A stretch of DNA of 33,699 nt from Bacilli bacterium (lineage in GTDB: Bacteria > Bacillota_I > Bacilli_A > RFN20 > CAG-826). Under the pieces are notes generated by a model. The model did not search any database. It saw nothing but the letters and a program-made list of their open reading frames with translations, and was not told the origin of the DNA. Positions 14,906-21,902 of this stretch are shown piece after piece (positions within the stretch are counted from its first letter, which is position 1; every line of letters starts with the position of its first letter). The DNA is taken from positions 1 through 33,699 of the forward strand of contig JAFVCC010000077.1 of assembly GCA_017479485.1 (NCBI GenBank). Direction: 5' to 3'. The translations under genes and the position numbers were made by a program.

Positions 14906-16774
14906 ATGAAAACTAGGTTTAAAAGCAAGGAGACGGAAGAGGCGTTCGCCAAGAATGAAATCGAAGCGAACCGCCAAATGTGCTACATCTGCGCGATGGG
15001 CGGTGGCGGCTTATTTGTCGCTTTGATTTTCTACATTTTCAAGCTCTTCCCCCTCCATAACTACATTCAGGTCTATATCACGTTGCCGATTCTGATCGTG
15101 CTCCTTGAGATACCGCTATTCCTACGCAAAACCAAATTGGTGGAGAAATCGGGCTTCAAATACGTCACGATCTATATGCTGCTATTCGTGATTGGCTTGC
15201 TCAACACGCTTCTCCCCAAGCATTTCGTCCTCGGTTACGCCTTCTTAATCGTTTTAACGAATCATTATTACAGCCCGAAATTTGGCCGAATCATCTTCTT
15301 TGCGTCCCTTGCGACGATGCTTGTCGCACTCTATATCGGCGCGCTAATTGGCGAATACGATCCCAACTTAATCACATCCGGCAAAGTCGTCTATGACGAA
15401 GACCTAGGTGAATTCGTCTTATACCAACCGGAGAGTCCTAGGGAGCGTTTCGTTTTCTTCTTGGAGCTGATTGAATCTGGGGGTAGCAACCGCTTTATCG
15501 CTATTGCGGTCTATTACTTCTTCGCTCGCGGTTTGTTGCTGACGATGGTCTTCCTCACTTCGAATTCGCTCAATAACCGCACCCAATCCTTGCTCCAGCG
15601 CGAAGCGGATTCCCAGCAAGAGCGCACCCGTATCGCGACCGAGTTATCCGTTGCGGAAGAAATCCAGCGCACTGTTTTGCCTAGCGCCACCTACCAGAGC
15701 CAAAAGGTCGAAATCTTAGCCCAGCTTAAGCCCGCGCGAGTCGTCGGTGGCGACTTCTATGACTACTGGTTCCCGGATGCGAACCACCTTGCTTTCCTTA
15801 TTGGCGACGTCTCTGGCAAAGGTATTCCCGCGGCCATGTTTATGATGAAGACCCTCACTTCGTTCCGCGCTTCTTATTCTTTAGGTCTCAAGCCGAGCGA
15901 AGTCATTCAAAAGGTGAACCGCCTCATTTATATGGGCAATGACGCCTCGATGTTCGTCACGTGCTTCTTCGGCGTTTTGGATATGACGAGCGGAATCATC
16001 GAATACGCGAATGGCGGCCATAACGCACCCTTGCTCTTCAAAGGTGGCAAATACGAGTATCTCAAGTGCAGCCATGGCGTCATCCTTGGCGGATTTGAAG
16101 ATTCCTTCTCTCGCGATGAATCCATCCAGCTCCAGAAAGGCGATGGCTTGTTGCTTTATACCGATGGCGTTACGGAAGCGAAAAGTCTTACCGACGAACT
16201 ATATGGCGAGCAGCGCTTGCTTTCGTTCGTGAATCAATGCCCGCACGAAACCTTGATCGAATTCGGCCGCGAGCTCGAAGACAATATCGCAGAATTCACC
16301 ACCGGTGCAGAGCAGTCTGACGATATCACTTACCTGCTTTTTGTTTATGATGGCGATGTGACGTATTTCCGCGAAGCGCAGTTTAGTCCCTTCATCGAAT
16401 CGGTGGAAAGCATCCGTAACTTCATCATCGAAGGAGCGGAACAAGCGGAAATCCAAGGCGAAAACCGCTCCGTCTTCCTCGTTGCCGCGGAGGAAATCTT
16501 TTGCAATATGGTCAAGCATGGCGACTTGCCACCCGATAGTTCGGTTCTTGTTCGCTGCTGCTATAAGCCGAATAAGGATCTTGTTACGGTGACACTGGTT
16601 GACCGGGGCGAGCCCTTCGATCCTACGGCCTATGAAGATAATTCTTCTTCGGAATATGGAAATAACGACGGCGCGATTGGATGGAAGCTTGCGAAGTCGT
16701 TGATGGATGAAGTCGTCTATCACCGCACCAACGGCAAGAACGTCGTTTCGTTATCGAAGAAGATAAAACGATAA
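14906..16774 (+). CDS. Membrane SpoIIE/PP2C phosphatase fused to an RsbW-like HATPase (serine kinase) domain
   Basis: This 622-residue protein has about six hydrophobic helices in residues 25-225 with an extracytoplasmic acidic loop (about 150-190), then a coiled linker (LLQREADSQQERTRIATELSV region). The SpoIIE/RsbU phosphatase domain (about 245-480) carries EIQRTVLPS, VVGGDFYDYW, GDVSGKGIPAAMF, LLLYTDGVTEA and SDDITYL, which are the metal-binding aspartates of PP2C. The C-terminal GHKL domain (about 490-620) has an N-box AAEEIFCNMVKHG, G1-like VDRGEPFDP and a G2 region GAIGWKLAKSLMDEV. Both arms of a partner switch are thus in one chain: dephosphorylation and phosphorylation of a STAS antagonist. 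It lies 30 nt after the EIIC-like gene, without a clear Shine-Dalgarno. No sigma factor gene is nearby; the obvious STAS candidate is the fusion at 3915-5069. Confidence 0.93.
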   Translation: MKTRFKSKETEEAFAKNEIEANRQMCYICAMGGGGLFVALIFYIFKLFPLHNYIQVYITLPILIVLLEIPLFLRKTKLVEKSGFKYVTIYMLLFVIGLLNTLLPKHFVLGYAFLIVLTNHYYSPKFGRIIFFASLATMLVALYIGALIGEYDPNLITSGKVVYDEDLGEFVLYQPESPRERFVFFLELIESGGSNRFIAIAVYYFFARGLLLTMVFLTSNSLNNRTQSLLQREADSQQERTRIATELSVAEEIQRTVLPSATYQSQKVEILAQLKPARVVGGDFYDYWFPDANHLAFLIGDVSGKGIPAAMFMMKTLTSFRASYSLGLKPSEVIQKVNRLIYMGNDASMFVTCFFGVLDMTSGIIEYANGGHNAPLLFKGGKYEYLKCSHGVILGGFEDSFSRDESIQLQKGDGLLLYTDGVTEAKSLTDELYGEQRLLSFVNQCPHETLIEFGRELEDNIAEFTTGAEQSDDITYLLFVYDGDVTYFREAQFSPFIESVESIRNFIIEGAEQAEIQGENRSVFLVAAEEIFCNMVKHGDLPPDSSVLVRCCYKPNKDLVTVTLVDRGEPFDPTAYEDNSSSEYGNNDGAIGWKLAKSLMDEVVYHRTNGKNVVSLSKKIKR

Positions 16775-16797
16775 CCGCTTATGTGCGCGCATAACGA

Positions 16798-16827
16798 TTT
16801 ACATCCGCGCGTGTGAAGTGGCATAAT
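16798..16827 (+). promoter_or_regulatory. Promoter of the second mscS gene, predicted leaderless
   Basis: TTTACA (16798-16803), an 18-nt spacer that ends in TGG, and CATAAT (16822-16827) lie with only 6 nt before ATG 16834. There is no Shine-Dalgarno. The GC-rich TGTGCGCGCA palindrome just upstream (about 16781) may be an operator. Confidence 0.6.
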
Positions 16828-16833
16828 CCAACT

Positions 16834-17865
16834 ATGACCTGGGAATCGTTCTGGCAAACTATCGTTGATTACTTCTCCACGAATGTCTGGAACATCGTGA
16901 CGTTCTTTTCCGTTTTGGTCATCGGTTTCATCGTCATCAAGATTATCATGATGGTCGTCCGCAGGGTTATGCGGGCGCGAAAGGTGGACGAGATGGCCAT
17001 CCGTTTCGCTGCCGCCATCTTACGCTTTGCGCTTTGGCTTTTGCTGATTTTAATCCTCCTAAGCATTCTCGGTGTCCCCGTCAACGGTATCACGACCGCA
17101 TTCTCAGCCGCCGTACTTTCCATCGGCGTCGCCTTGAAGGACTTTCTCTCCAATGTCGCTAGCGGCATCATCCTCATCGGTTCGCGGAAATATAAAACCG
17201 GAGACTATATTCAAGTCAGCGGCGTCGAGGGCTCGGTCATCGATATCAATTTCCTTTTCACGACCCTGAAGACTCCCAATAGCACCCAGGTGACCTTGCC
17301 CAATTCAACAATGGTCAATTCGCCCGTCACCAACTTGGGCGCATATCCGATTCGCCGCATCGCCATCACCTTCACCGTGGCCTATGAGTCCGATACGAAG
17401 CTTGTCCGCGAGACGCTGCTTCATGTGATGAATTCCTGCCCCCTCGTGCTCGAAGATCCTGCCCCGGCATGCAATTTGAAGAACCTTGGGGAATCCTCAA
17501 TTGACTTCTTCTGCACGTGCTTCTGCGATAATGCGGATTATTGGGATACCTATTACTACATCATGGATCACGGCTTCGATGAGTGCAAACGGCAGGGCAT
17601 CGTCTTCCCCTTCAAGCAAATCGAGCTTACGAACAAGCAACCCGTTCCGATGCCTATTGCCTATCCTAAGGGCCTCGAAGACGCGCCGAAGAAAACCCGT
17701 AAGAAGGGCAAAGAGAAGCTCACCGTGGACGATTGGGAGGATCTTAGCTTCCTCGAGATGACGGTCAAACTCAAAGAGCAAGCTGCTTACGAGAAGAAAA
17801 CCCGCGAAGAAGAAAAACAACGGAAAGAAGCCTCAAAGAAAAATGCTTCATCTAAGAAAAAATGA
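16834..17865 (+). CDS. MscS family mechanosensitive ion channel, second paralogue
   Basis: This 343-residue channel protein has hydrophobic helices near residues 15-45, 60-85 and 90-112. The pore helix and beta-domain signature reads IGVALKDFLSNVASGIILIG, then SRKYKTGDYIQVSGVEGSV, which is the MscS pattern. The last about 60 residues are strongly basic and acidic (KKTRKKGKEK, ending KKNASSKKK), a cytoplasmic tail not found in E. coli MscS. I chose ATG 16834 over GTG 16813, because the earlier start would translate through a good -10 (CATAAT). The gene follows the SpoIIE-HATPase gene but has its own promoter. It shares the family with 713-1744, although the two differ clearly in tail and helix number. 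Confidence 0.92.
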   Translation: MTWESFWQTIVDYFSTNVWNIVTFFSVLVIGFIVIKIIMMVVRRVMRARKVDEMAIRFAAAILRFALWLLLILILLSILGVPVNGITTAFSAAVLSIGVALKDFLSNVASGIILIGSRKYKTGDYIQVSGVEGSVIDINFLFTTLKTPNSTQVTLPNSTMVNSPVTNLGAYPIRRIAITFTVAYESDTKLVRETLLHVMNSCPLVLEDPAPACNLKNLGESSIDFFCTCFCDNADYWDTYYYIMDHGFDECKRQGIVFPFKQIELTNKQPVPMPIAYPKGLEDAPKKTRKKGKEKLTVDDWEDLSFLEMTVKLKEQAAYEKKTREEEKQRKEASKKNASSKKK

Positions 17866-17885
17866 CGGATTTGCCGTCATTTTTA
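17857..17885 (+). terminator. Bidirectional terminator between mscS2 and the laccase-domain gene
   Basis: AAAATGACGG (17859-17868), loop ATTTG, CCGTCATTTT (17874-17883) and a T-tail. The minus strand also ends in a T-run, so it serves both converging genes. The mscS2 stop codon lies inside the stem. Confidence 0.88.
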
Positions 17886-17902
17886 ATTGATTTTGCGTTG
17901 AG

Positions 17903-18463
17903 CTACTTCAATGAAGCAATCGTAACGTTGCATTCCGTATCGCCACGGAGATGGCTATGAAGGAGAGTGGGGTTTTCGTAAGTGTCGTAATCGCTGATAT
18001 GGATGTTCTCCATCTTGACGCCAAGCTCGCGGAGCTGCTGGAGTACCATCACGGGGACGTCGAGAAAGTCAACGCCATCGGTGCGCTTGCACGCGGCGCG
18101 ATAGCCACGGTCCATGAGTTGATCCATTAAGGAGCGCTCGACGTGCGTGTGGGAGAAGGTGAGACACGGTCCCATATAGACCACGATGTTTTCGGGGTTG
18201 AGGTTATATTGCGTCTTAGCGGCATGGAAGCGATCGCGGAAACTCTCATCCACGGCATCCTCGAGGCGAATCTTCGCCGCCCCGAGAACTCCATCGCAGG
18301 CAAAGAAGAGCGGGATCTCGTCGCAGGTTTCCACGCCGATGGTGGCTCCTTGTCCAGCAAGGACGAGGAAGGGGTCGGCGAGCTGGGCTACTTTGGGCTT
18401 AGCCGAAGACGCGCCGTAAGTCGTCGCGGCAAACAGGTCGTTATTAAATTCAATGTTCTTCAT
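17903..18463 (-). CDS. Short, probably inactive laccase-domain (YfiH/YlmD, Cu-oxidase_4) protein
   Basis: This 186-residue protein resembles the C-terminal two thirds of the polyphenol oxidase/YfiH purine-nucleoside phosphorylase family: GVETCDEIPLFFACDGVLGAA (about 43-63) aligns with the TxDCxPxxxxD...GAAHAGWRG block, VVYMGPCLTFSHTHVE with the GPxIGxCCYEV block, and LRELGVKMENIHISDYDTYEN with the GVxxxxIxxxxxCT block. The family length is about 240-280, and the N-terminal segment with the first zinc His is missing. The HAGWRG His is Lys64 here. Activity is therefore doubtful. The start is ATG 18463 (MKNIEF), 7 nt after GATAAT on the minus strand. In-frame ATGs at 18472 and 18469 would overlap the spacer or the -10. 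Confidence 0.6.
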   Translation of the reverse strand: MKNIEFNNDLFAATTYGASSAKPKVAQLADPFLVLAGQGATIGVETCDEIPLFFACDGVLGAAKIRLEDAVDESFRDRFHAAKTQYNLNPENIVVYMGPCLTFSHTHVERSLMDQLMDRGYRAACKRTDGVDFLDVPVMVLQQLRELGVKMENIHISDYDTYENPTLLHSHLRGDTECNVTIASLK

Positions 18464-18470
18464 GTCCATC

Positions 18471-18476
18471 ATTATC
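18471..18476 (-). promoter_or_regulatory. -10 of the laccase-domain gene, predicted leaderless
   Basis: GATAAT on the minus strand ends 7 nt before ATG 18463. There is no Shine-Dalgarno before this start. Confidence 0.45.
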
Positions 18477-18574
18477 GCGCGTTCGTTTTCCAAAGGACAT
18501 ATAGAGGCGAGGCGAGCGGAAAGAATTTTTAGCCTGAGGCCGTTTTTCCCTCTATAAGTGAATGGAGGTATCCC

Positions 18575-18994
18575 ATGAATTCTAATGAACCCATCAAAAT
18601 TGGCCGCATCAACCGATCTTCCATCCGCGCGTTGAAAATATCTTTAACGGGGGAACTATCCATCTATATGTCAGCGAAAGAGCTTGACGCAATTGCCACC
18701 AAAAGACCCCATGACTATCTTTCCGTCATTGAGGAACTAAGCCACATTGTTCGAGAGCCGGATTACGTCGCATTTCAAAAACGGCCTGAGCGACTGATCT
18801 ATGGAAAAACGTTCTTCCGCGATGGCGCATTCCAAAACGTCTACCTTTCCATCGGCAGGGGGCAAACTCCAGGGAAATGGTATTACGAGGGAATGGTGTC
18901 TGGCGGGAAGGTATCCGTTCCCCATCAATTCGCATCCATGCGATTCGTACGCCCACAGGCAAAACCTATTCCCCAAAAGAACGAACGGTCGTAA
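18575..18994 (+). CDS. Hypothetical protein, 139 aa, faint resemblance to PBECR-type nuclease domains
   Basis: The start is set by TGGAGG about 8 nt upstream of ATG 18575. The protein is soluble and basic. After an N-terminal strand-helix region (IGRINRSSIRALKISL), the central part LSHIVREPDYVAFQKRPERLIYGKTFFRDGAFQNVYLSIGR is reminiscent of the phage-barnase-EndoU-colicin-RelE-like (PBECR) nuclease core, in which a predicted-helix ends in xxPDY and is followed by strands. The tail is rich in Pro and Lys. The similarity is weak, and I do not claim catalytic residues. Neither an antitoxin nor a phage gene is adjacent. The stop codon TAA is also the first half of the next gene's -10 (TAAAAT). 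Confidence 0.6.
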   Translation: MNSNEPIKIGRINRSSIRALKISLTGELSIYMSAKELDAIATKRPHDYLSVIEELSHIVREPDYVAFQKRPERLIYGKTFFRDGAFQNVYLSIGRGQTPGKWYYEGMVSGGKVSVPHQFASMRFVRPQAKPIPQKNERS

Positions 18995-18997
18995 AAT
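18992..18997 (+). promoter_or_regulatory. -10 of the vanZ gene, overlapping the upstream stop codon, predicted leaderless
   Basis: TAAAAT ends 6 nt before ATG 19004, and its TAA is the stop of the preceding gene. There is no Shine-Dalgarno. Confidence 0.55.
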
Positions 18998-19003
18998 GCG
19001 CTC

Positions 19004-19447
19004 ATGGCTCGGAAACTCGTATTTGGGATTTTGACTCTCGTCGTCAGCGGAATCATCGTTTTCACATCTCTCAATACGGGCGATACATATTCTTCCGCGG
19101 GAAGCGAACTCGGCAATTGGATCAACCAAGTGTTCTTTGCCTCGCGGTTGAACATGGCGGAGGTTTCCGCGATCGTGGGCTTCGGCGGCAAGTTCGTCGG
19201 CCATTTTAGTCTCTTTGCCTTAGATGGCGTATTCGCCTATTTATTTTGTTGCTCATTTTCCAAAAATAAAGGCCTTTTTGCGGCGATATTTATCCTTTTT
19301 GGCATATTCATGTCCATCGCTGGCGAAACCATCCAAGTCTTCATCGATGGGCGTAGTCCTACCTTTGTGGACGTGGTTATTGATTACTCGGGCTATTTGC
19401 TCATCCCAGCGGTAATCACGCTATATCAACGTCTTAATCGCGCCTGA
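19004..19447 (+). CDS. VanZ-like family membrane protein
   Basis: This 147-residue membrane protein has four hydrophobic segments (about 5-22, 60-85, 88-108 and 118-140). The VanZ-like motifs are KFVGHFSLFALDGVFAYLF in the second segment (family KxxHxxxFxxxG) and GETIQVFIDGRSPTFVDVVIDYSGYL (family ExxQxxxxxRxxxxxDxxxNxxG). VanZ homologues give low-level teicoplanin resistance in enterococci, but most members have no known role, and none of the van operon is here. The gene is leaderless by prediction. Its last 14 nt overlap the converging 19434-20099 gene. Confidence 0.87.
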   Translation: MARKLVFGILTLVVSGIIVFTSLNTGDTYSSAGSELGNWINQVFFASRLNMAEVSAIVGFGGKFVGHFSLFALDGVFAYLFCCSFSKNKGLFAAIFILFGIFMSIAGETIQVFIDGRSPTFVDVVIDYSGYLLIPAVITLYQRLNRA

Positions 19448-20099
19448 AATTGTAGGTGCGGTATTTGCCCGAAAGCAGATTGCCAATGAGCACCAATAAA
19501 GAACCTAGGCCAAGCGTCAAAGCAAAGAACATCACCGAATACCCTACGATATTCGCTCCGAAGTAATTGAGGAAGGGCAGGGAATACATATAGTCATTAT
19601 AGATGGCGGTAGAGGGCCAAATGACGGTCCTTAAATAACCAAAGATATGGAATAAGATTGGATAGATCTGCCACATCAAAACAGAGAAGAAGGGCACGGT
19701 TCCCTTTTCATCGATGAGAAAGAAATCAAATAACGGGCCGACGATCAACATAACGTTGAACATGACCGCCATCGTACCGGATGGGGCGGCCCCAACGGGC
19801 AATTGACTCGTGAAATAGAAAATGCCAGAAAGCACGGCGAAAGACGTCAAGGGCAAGGCGATGGGCATATAAGGGCCAGCTGCAACACCGCGGATGCCAT
19901 GCCGAATTAAATCGATGAAGTTGAAGACAATTTCAAAGCCAGTAAGGATGATCATGGCAAGCATCATCTCAACGTTGAAATTGCATAAGGCGACCCAAGC
20001 GCCATCAAACGAAGAAAAGTAAGGTCCGAAACTGACGAGGTAGAGGACGAAGATGATAACCCTTAGCAATAGAGCTGCCAATCGATTCCGCAAAACCAT
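19434..20099 (-). CDS. Integral membrane protein, Pr6Pr / FAR-17a-like
   Basis: This 221-residue protein has six hydrophobic segments spread over the chain. The segment MFNVMLIVGPLFDFFLID followed by EKGTVPFFSVLMWQIYPILF and later MYSLPFLNYFG fits the Pr6Pr (FAR-17a/AIG1-like) pattern, in which a conserved D-W/F-x-x-x-D, a lysine-glycine, an aromatic YP and a YPFLD occur in order. Family members are uncharacterised in bacteria, while FAR-17a relatives in eukaryotes are lipid hydrolases or reductase-like. I infer a membrane role, nothing more specific. TACAAT on the minus strand lies 8 nt before the ATG, without a Shine-Dalgarno. The 3' end overlaps vanZ by 14 nt on the opposite strand. Confidence 0.7.
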   Translation of the reverse strand: MVLRNRLAALLLRVIIFVLYLVSFGPYFSSFDGAWVALCNFNVEMMLAMIILTGFEIVFNFIDLIRHGIRGVAAGPYMPIALPLTSFAVLSGIFYFTSQLPVGAAPSGTMAVMFNVMLIVGPLFDFFLIDEKGTVPFFSVLMWQIYPILFHIFGYLRTVIWPSTAIYNDYMYSLPFLNYFGANIVGYSVMFFALTLGLGSLLVLIGNLLSGKYRTYNFRRD

Positions 20100-20107
20100 A
20101 CTTTGCT

Positions 20108-20113
20108 ATTGTA
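20108..20113 (-). promoter_or_regulatory. -10 of the Pr6Pr-like gene, near-leaderless
   Basis: TACAAT on the minus strand ends 8 nt before ATG 20099. The next gene on the plus strand has its own -10 at 20152, so this is a divergent pair. Confidence 0.5.
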
Positions 20114-20151
20114 CCCCGCTTTCCTCACTTTTCTACATTCTAGTGCGCGCG

Positions 20152-20157
20152 TAAAAT
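20152..20157 (+). promoter_or_regulatory. -10 of the Nudix gene, near-leaderless
   Basis: TAAAAT ends 8 nt before ATG 20166. AAGG in between is only a partial Shine-Dalgarno and would be at the very 5' end of the RNA. Confidence 0.5.
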
Positions 20158-20165
20158 AAGGCGCG

Positions 20166-20690
20166 ATGCTGGAATTACACTTTCATGACGATCAATACCC
20201 CTTTACAGGCGTTACTCATGTCCGCAAGGTAGCTCGCGCGATTGTGCTGGATGAGGAAAACCGCATTGCGATCCACGAAATCTATCGCAATGACATGTTT
20301 TGCAATCAGCGCTATTACGAAACTCCAGGCGGTGGCGTCGATGAAGGGGAGAGTTATGAGGAAGCAGTGTGCCGCGAGTGCGAAGAAGAACTTGGCTATC
20401 GCGTGGAAATCATCGCTCCTTTAGCGGACGTGAAAGACTATTACAACTTGATCGGCAGAGAGAACCATAACCGTTTCTTTCTGGCTCGCCGCAAAGAAGA
20501 AGTCGGCAAGCATTTCGCTTCAAGCGGAGACTTGTTCATCCAACGCACCCTTTATTTGCCCGTCGACGAAGCAATCCGACTCTATGAGCAACAAGAAGAT
20601 ACCCTTGTTTCCAAACTAGTGAAACAACGCGAACTCCCCGTATTGCGTCTTGCCAAAGAAGAGATGGCGAGGCGAGGCTGGAACCGCTAA
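20166..20690 (+). CDS. Nudix hydrolase, ADP-ribose pyrophosphatase-like
   Basis: This 174-residue cytoplasmic protein has a complete Nudix box, GGVDEGESYEEAVCREC followed by EEELGY, matching GX5EX7REUXEEXGU. The Nudix fold runs from about residue 20 to 160. The preceding strand AIVLDEENRIAIHEIYRND and the aromatic YYETPGG resemble ADP-ribose and NTP-type Nudix proteins (NudF/MutT relatives). The substrate is not determined by the box. It acts on nucleoside diphosphate-linked compounds, probably for housecleaning. A predicted near-leaderless start precedes it, and tRNA-His follows after its own promoter. Confidence 0.93.
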   Translation: MLELHFHDDQYPFTGVTHVRKVARAIVLDEENRIAIHEIYRNDMFCNQRYYETPGGGVDEGESYEEAVCRECEEELGYRVEIIAPLADVKDYYNLIGRENHNRFFLARRKEEVGKHFASSGDLFIQRTLYLPVDEAIRLYEQQEDTLVSKLVKQRELPVLRLAKEEMARRGWNR

Positions 20691-20706
20691 TTTTGATTGA
20701 AAAGCC

Positions 20707-20735
20707 TTGAATTAGTGACGCCTTGCTCGTATATT
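20707..20735 (+). promoter_or_regulatory. Promoter of tRNA-His
   Basis: TTGAAT (20707-20712), a 17-nt spacer and TATATT (20730-20735). The mature tRNA begins 12 nt after the -10. Confidence 0.75.
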
Positions 20736-20746
20736 ATTCAAGCCGT

Positions 20747-20823
20747 GGCGCAATTGGTGAAACGGTGAACACACTCGGCTGTGAACCGAGCATGAACGGG
20801 TTCGACTCCCGTATTGCGCCCCA
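20747..20823 (+). tRNA. tRNA-His (GTG)
   Basis: Acceptor GCGCAAT (20748-20754) pairs with ATTGCGC (20813-20819). An extra G(-1) at 20747 faces the discriminator C at 20820, the histidine identity element, followed by a genome-encoded CCA (20821-20823). The anticodon stem CTCGG/CCGAG holds the loop CTGTGAA with anticodon GTG. The T-arm is ACGGG-TTCGACT-CCCGT. The identification rests on both the anticodon and the G(-1):C73 pair. Confidence 0.97.
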
Positions 20824-20840
20824 TTCTTAATGCACAGCAT

Positions 20841-20870
20841 AAATGCCCGTGAAAAATGGGCATTTTTGTT
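20841..20870 (+). terminator. Terminator of tRNA-His
   Basis: AAATGCCC (20841-20848) pairs with GGGCATTT (20858-20865), followed by a T-run. Confidence 0.88.
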
Positions 20871-21017
20871 ACTTAGAAGCCCTTAATTCATATATTTAAA
20901 GCAAAAGTGTGAATTCGCAAGTTCGAAATCATAGTCAAATTCAAGTGTAAAAGCATGTTCGATTCCCAACTTCTCTCGCACCACCCAGCAATGCATAAGC
21001 TTACTTATGATTGCGAC

Positions 21018-21605
21018 TTAGTTTTCCTTTGTGGCGAACATGATAATCTTAGCCCAGAAACGGCAAAGCTTTTTGATATCCTCTTTAACCTTTTTCTTAT
21101 CTTTTTTATTTTTTAGTTGCTCGGCGTAATACAGGCACGAACCGTATAATCCTTCAAAGAAGAATATCGATAAATAATCACCAGGAACGTCATAGTCGTT
21201 GGAATTAATCGCTTCTTTAATATATTTGCCATAATTGATGGCCAAAGCGTTCTTGAATATCTCCATCGGAAAAGTATCGCCTTCATGGATGAGGTTTTGG
21301 ATTTGCTTATAATGCTTCGCCACCCAATCGTAGGTAGCCAATAGCGATTGGTATTCGATTTCTTCCTGATCGGATTCTTTTCTTAAGATTTTTCTGTATG
21401 CTTCGTTATATTCTTCGTTGATTAGATTTATGGATGCGGCAGCGAGCAAATCGGTTTTGTCCTTATAATAATGATAGAAAGTCATCTTCGTCTTCCCCGC
21501 CGAAGAGCATATCTCATTGACGGTGATGTCGTGGTAATTCTTTTTCAATAGCAATCCAAACAAGGCTTTCTCAAATCTTTTTTTCGTTGTATCGGTTTTT
21601 CTCAT
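21018..21605 (-). CDS. TetR family transcriptional regulator
   Basis: This protein of about 195 residues has an N-terminal TetR-type helix-turn-helix: FEKALFGLLLKKNYHDITVNEICSSAGKTK followed by MTFYHYYKDKTDLLAA, where the recognition helix ends in the typical FYHYYKDKxxL. The rest (about 60-195) is helical and divergent, as expected for a ligand-binding domain. I chose ATG 21605 (MRKTDTTKK). A GTG at 21617 would add four residues (MIIK), and neither start has a convincing Shine-Dalgarno. AT content is higher than in the neighbours and codon use is less GC-rich, so it may be a more recent arrival. The regulated gene may be adjacent (21903) or itself; no operator is proven. The ligand is unknown. 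Confidence 0.9.
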   Translation of the reverse strand: MRKTDTTKKRFEKALFGLLLKKNYHDITVNEICSSAGKTKMTFYHYYKDKTDLLAAASINLINEEYNEAYRKILRKESDQEEIEYQSLLATYDWVAKHYKQIQNLIHEGDTFPMEIFKNALAINYGKYIKEAINSNDYDVPGDYLSIFFFEGLYGSCLYYAEQLKNKKDKKKVKEDIKKLCRFWAKIIMFATKEN

Positions 21606-21835
21606 TTTTATAATCACGCTAATTCATACTCAATATACATCGAAAAATTTACTTTGGATACTTAAAAGTATAGTTAAGGCCTGTTCTTCTTGATTAAATT
21701 GGGCATTTAAGGCCTACATTGAGTTCAGAGTTATGAATCGAGGCTGATACCGAATGGTGTTGGCCTTTTTTCGTGGAATAATGCATATCCCAGTGGTGCG
21801 CATCTTGTTTGATAACAAAAAGGTTGGACAATACC

Positions 21836-21864
21836 TTAATTTTTCTTGTCTCAGATAGTATGAT
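21836..21864 (+). promoter_or_regulatory. Promoter for the YugP-like gene
   Basis: TTAATT (21836-21841), a 17-nt spacer and TATGAT (21859-21864). The leader of about 32 nt holds ATAGGAGG before ATG 21903. The remaining part of the 297-bp gap (21606-21902) contains no gene that I can support. Confidence 0.5.
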
Positions 21865-21902
21865 TTCCTAGGACAAAATGTGTCTCATATAGGAGGGTTG
21901 AT

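Noticed and set aside
15925-15940. Another copy of the CATATTTATATG-type palindrome
   Set aside because: The sequence CTCATTTATATGGG is inside the SpoIIE coding region and is not symmetric.
19004-19447. Glycopeptide resistance locus
   Set aside because: VanZ-like proteins are common without resistance, and no vanA/H/X/R/S genes are present.
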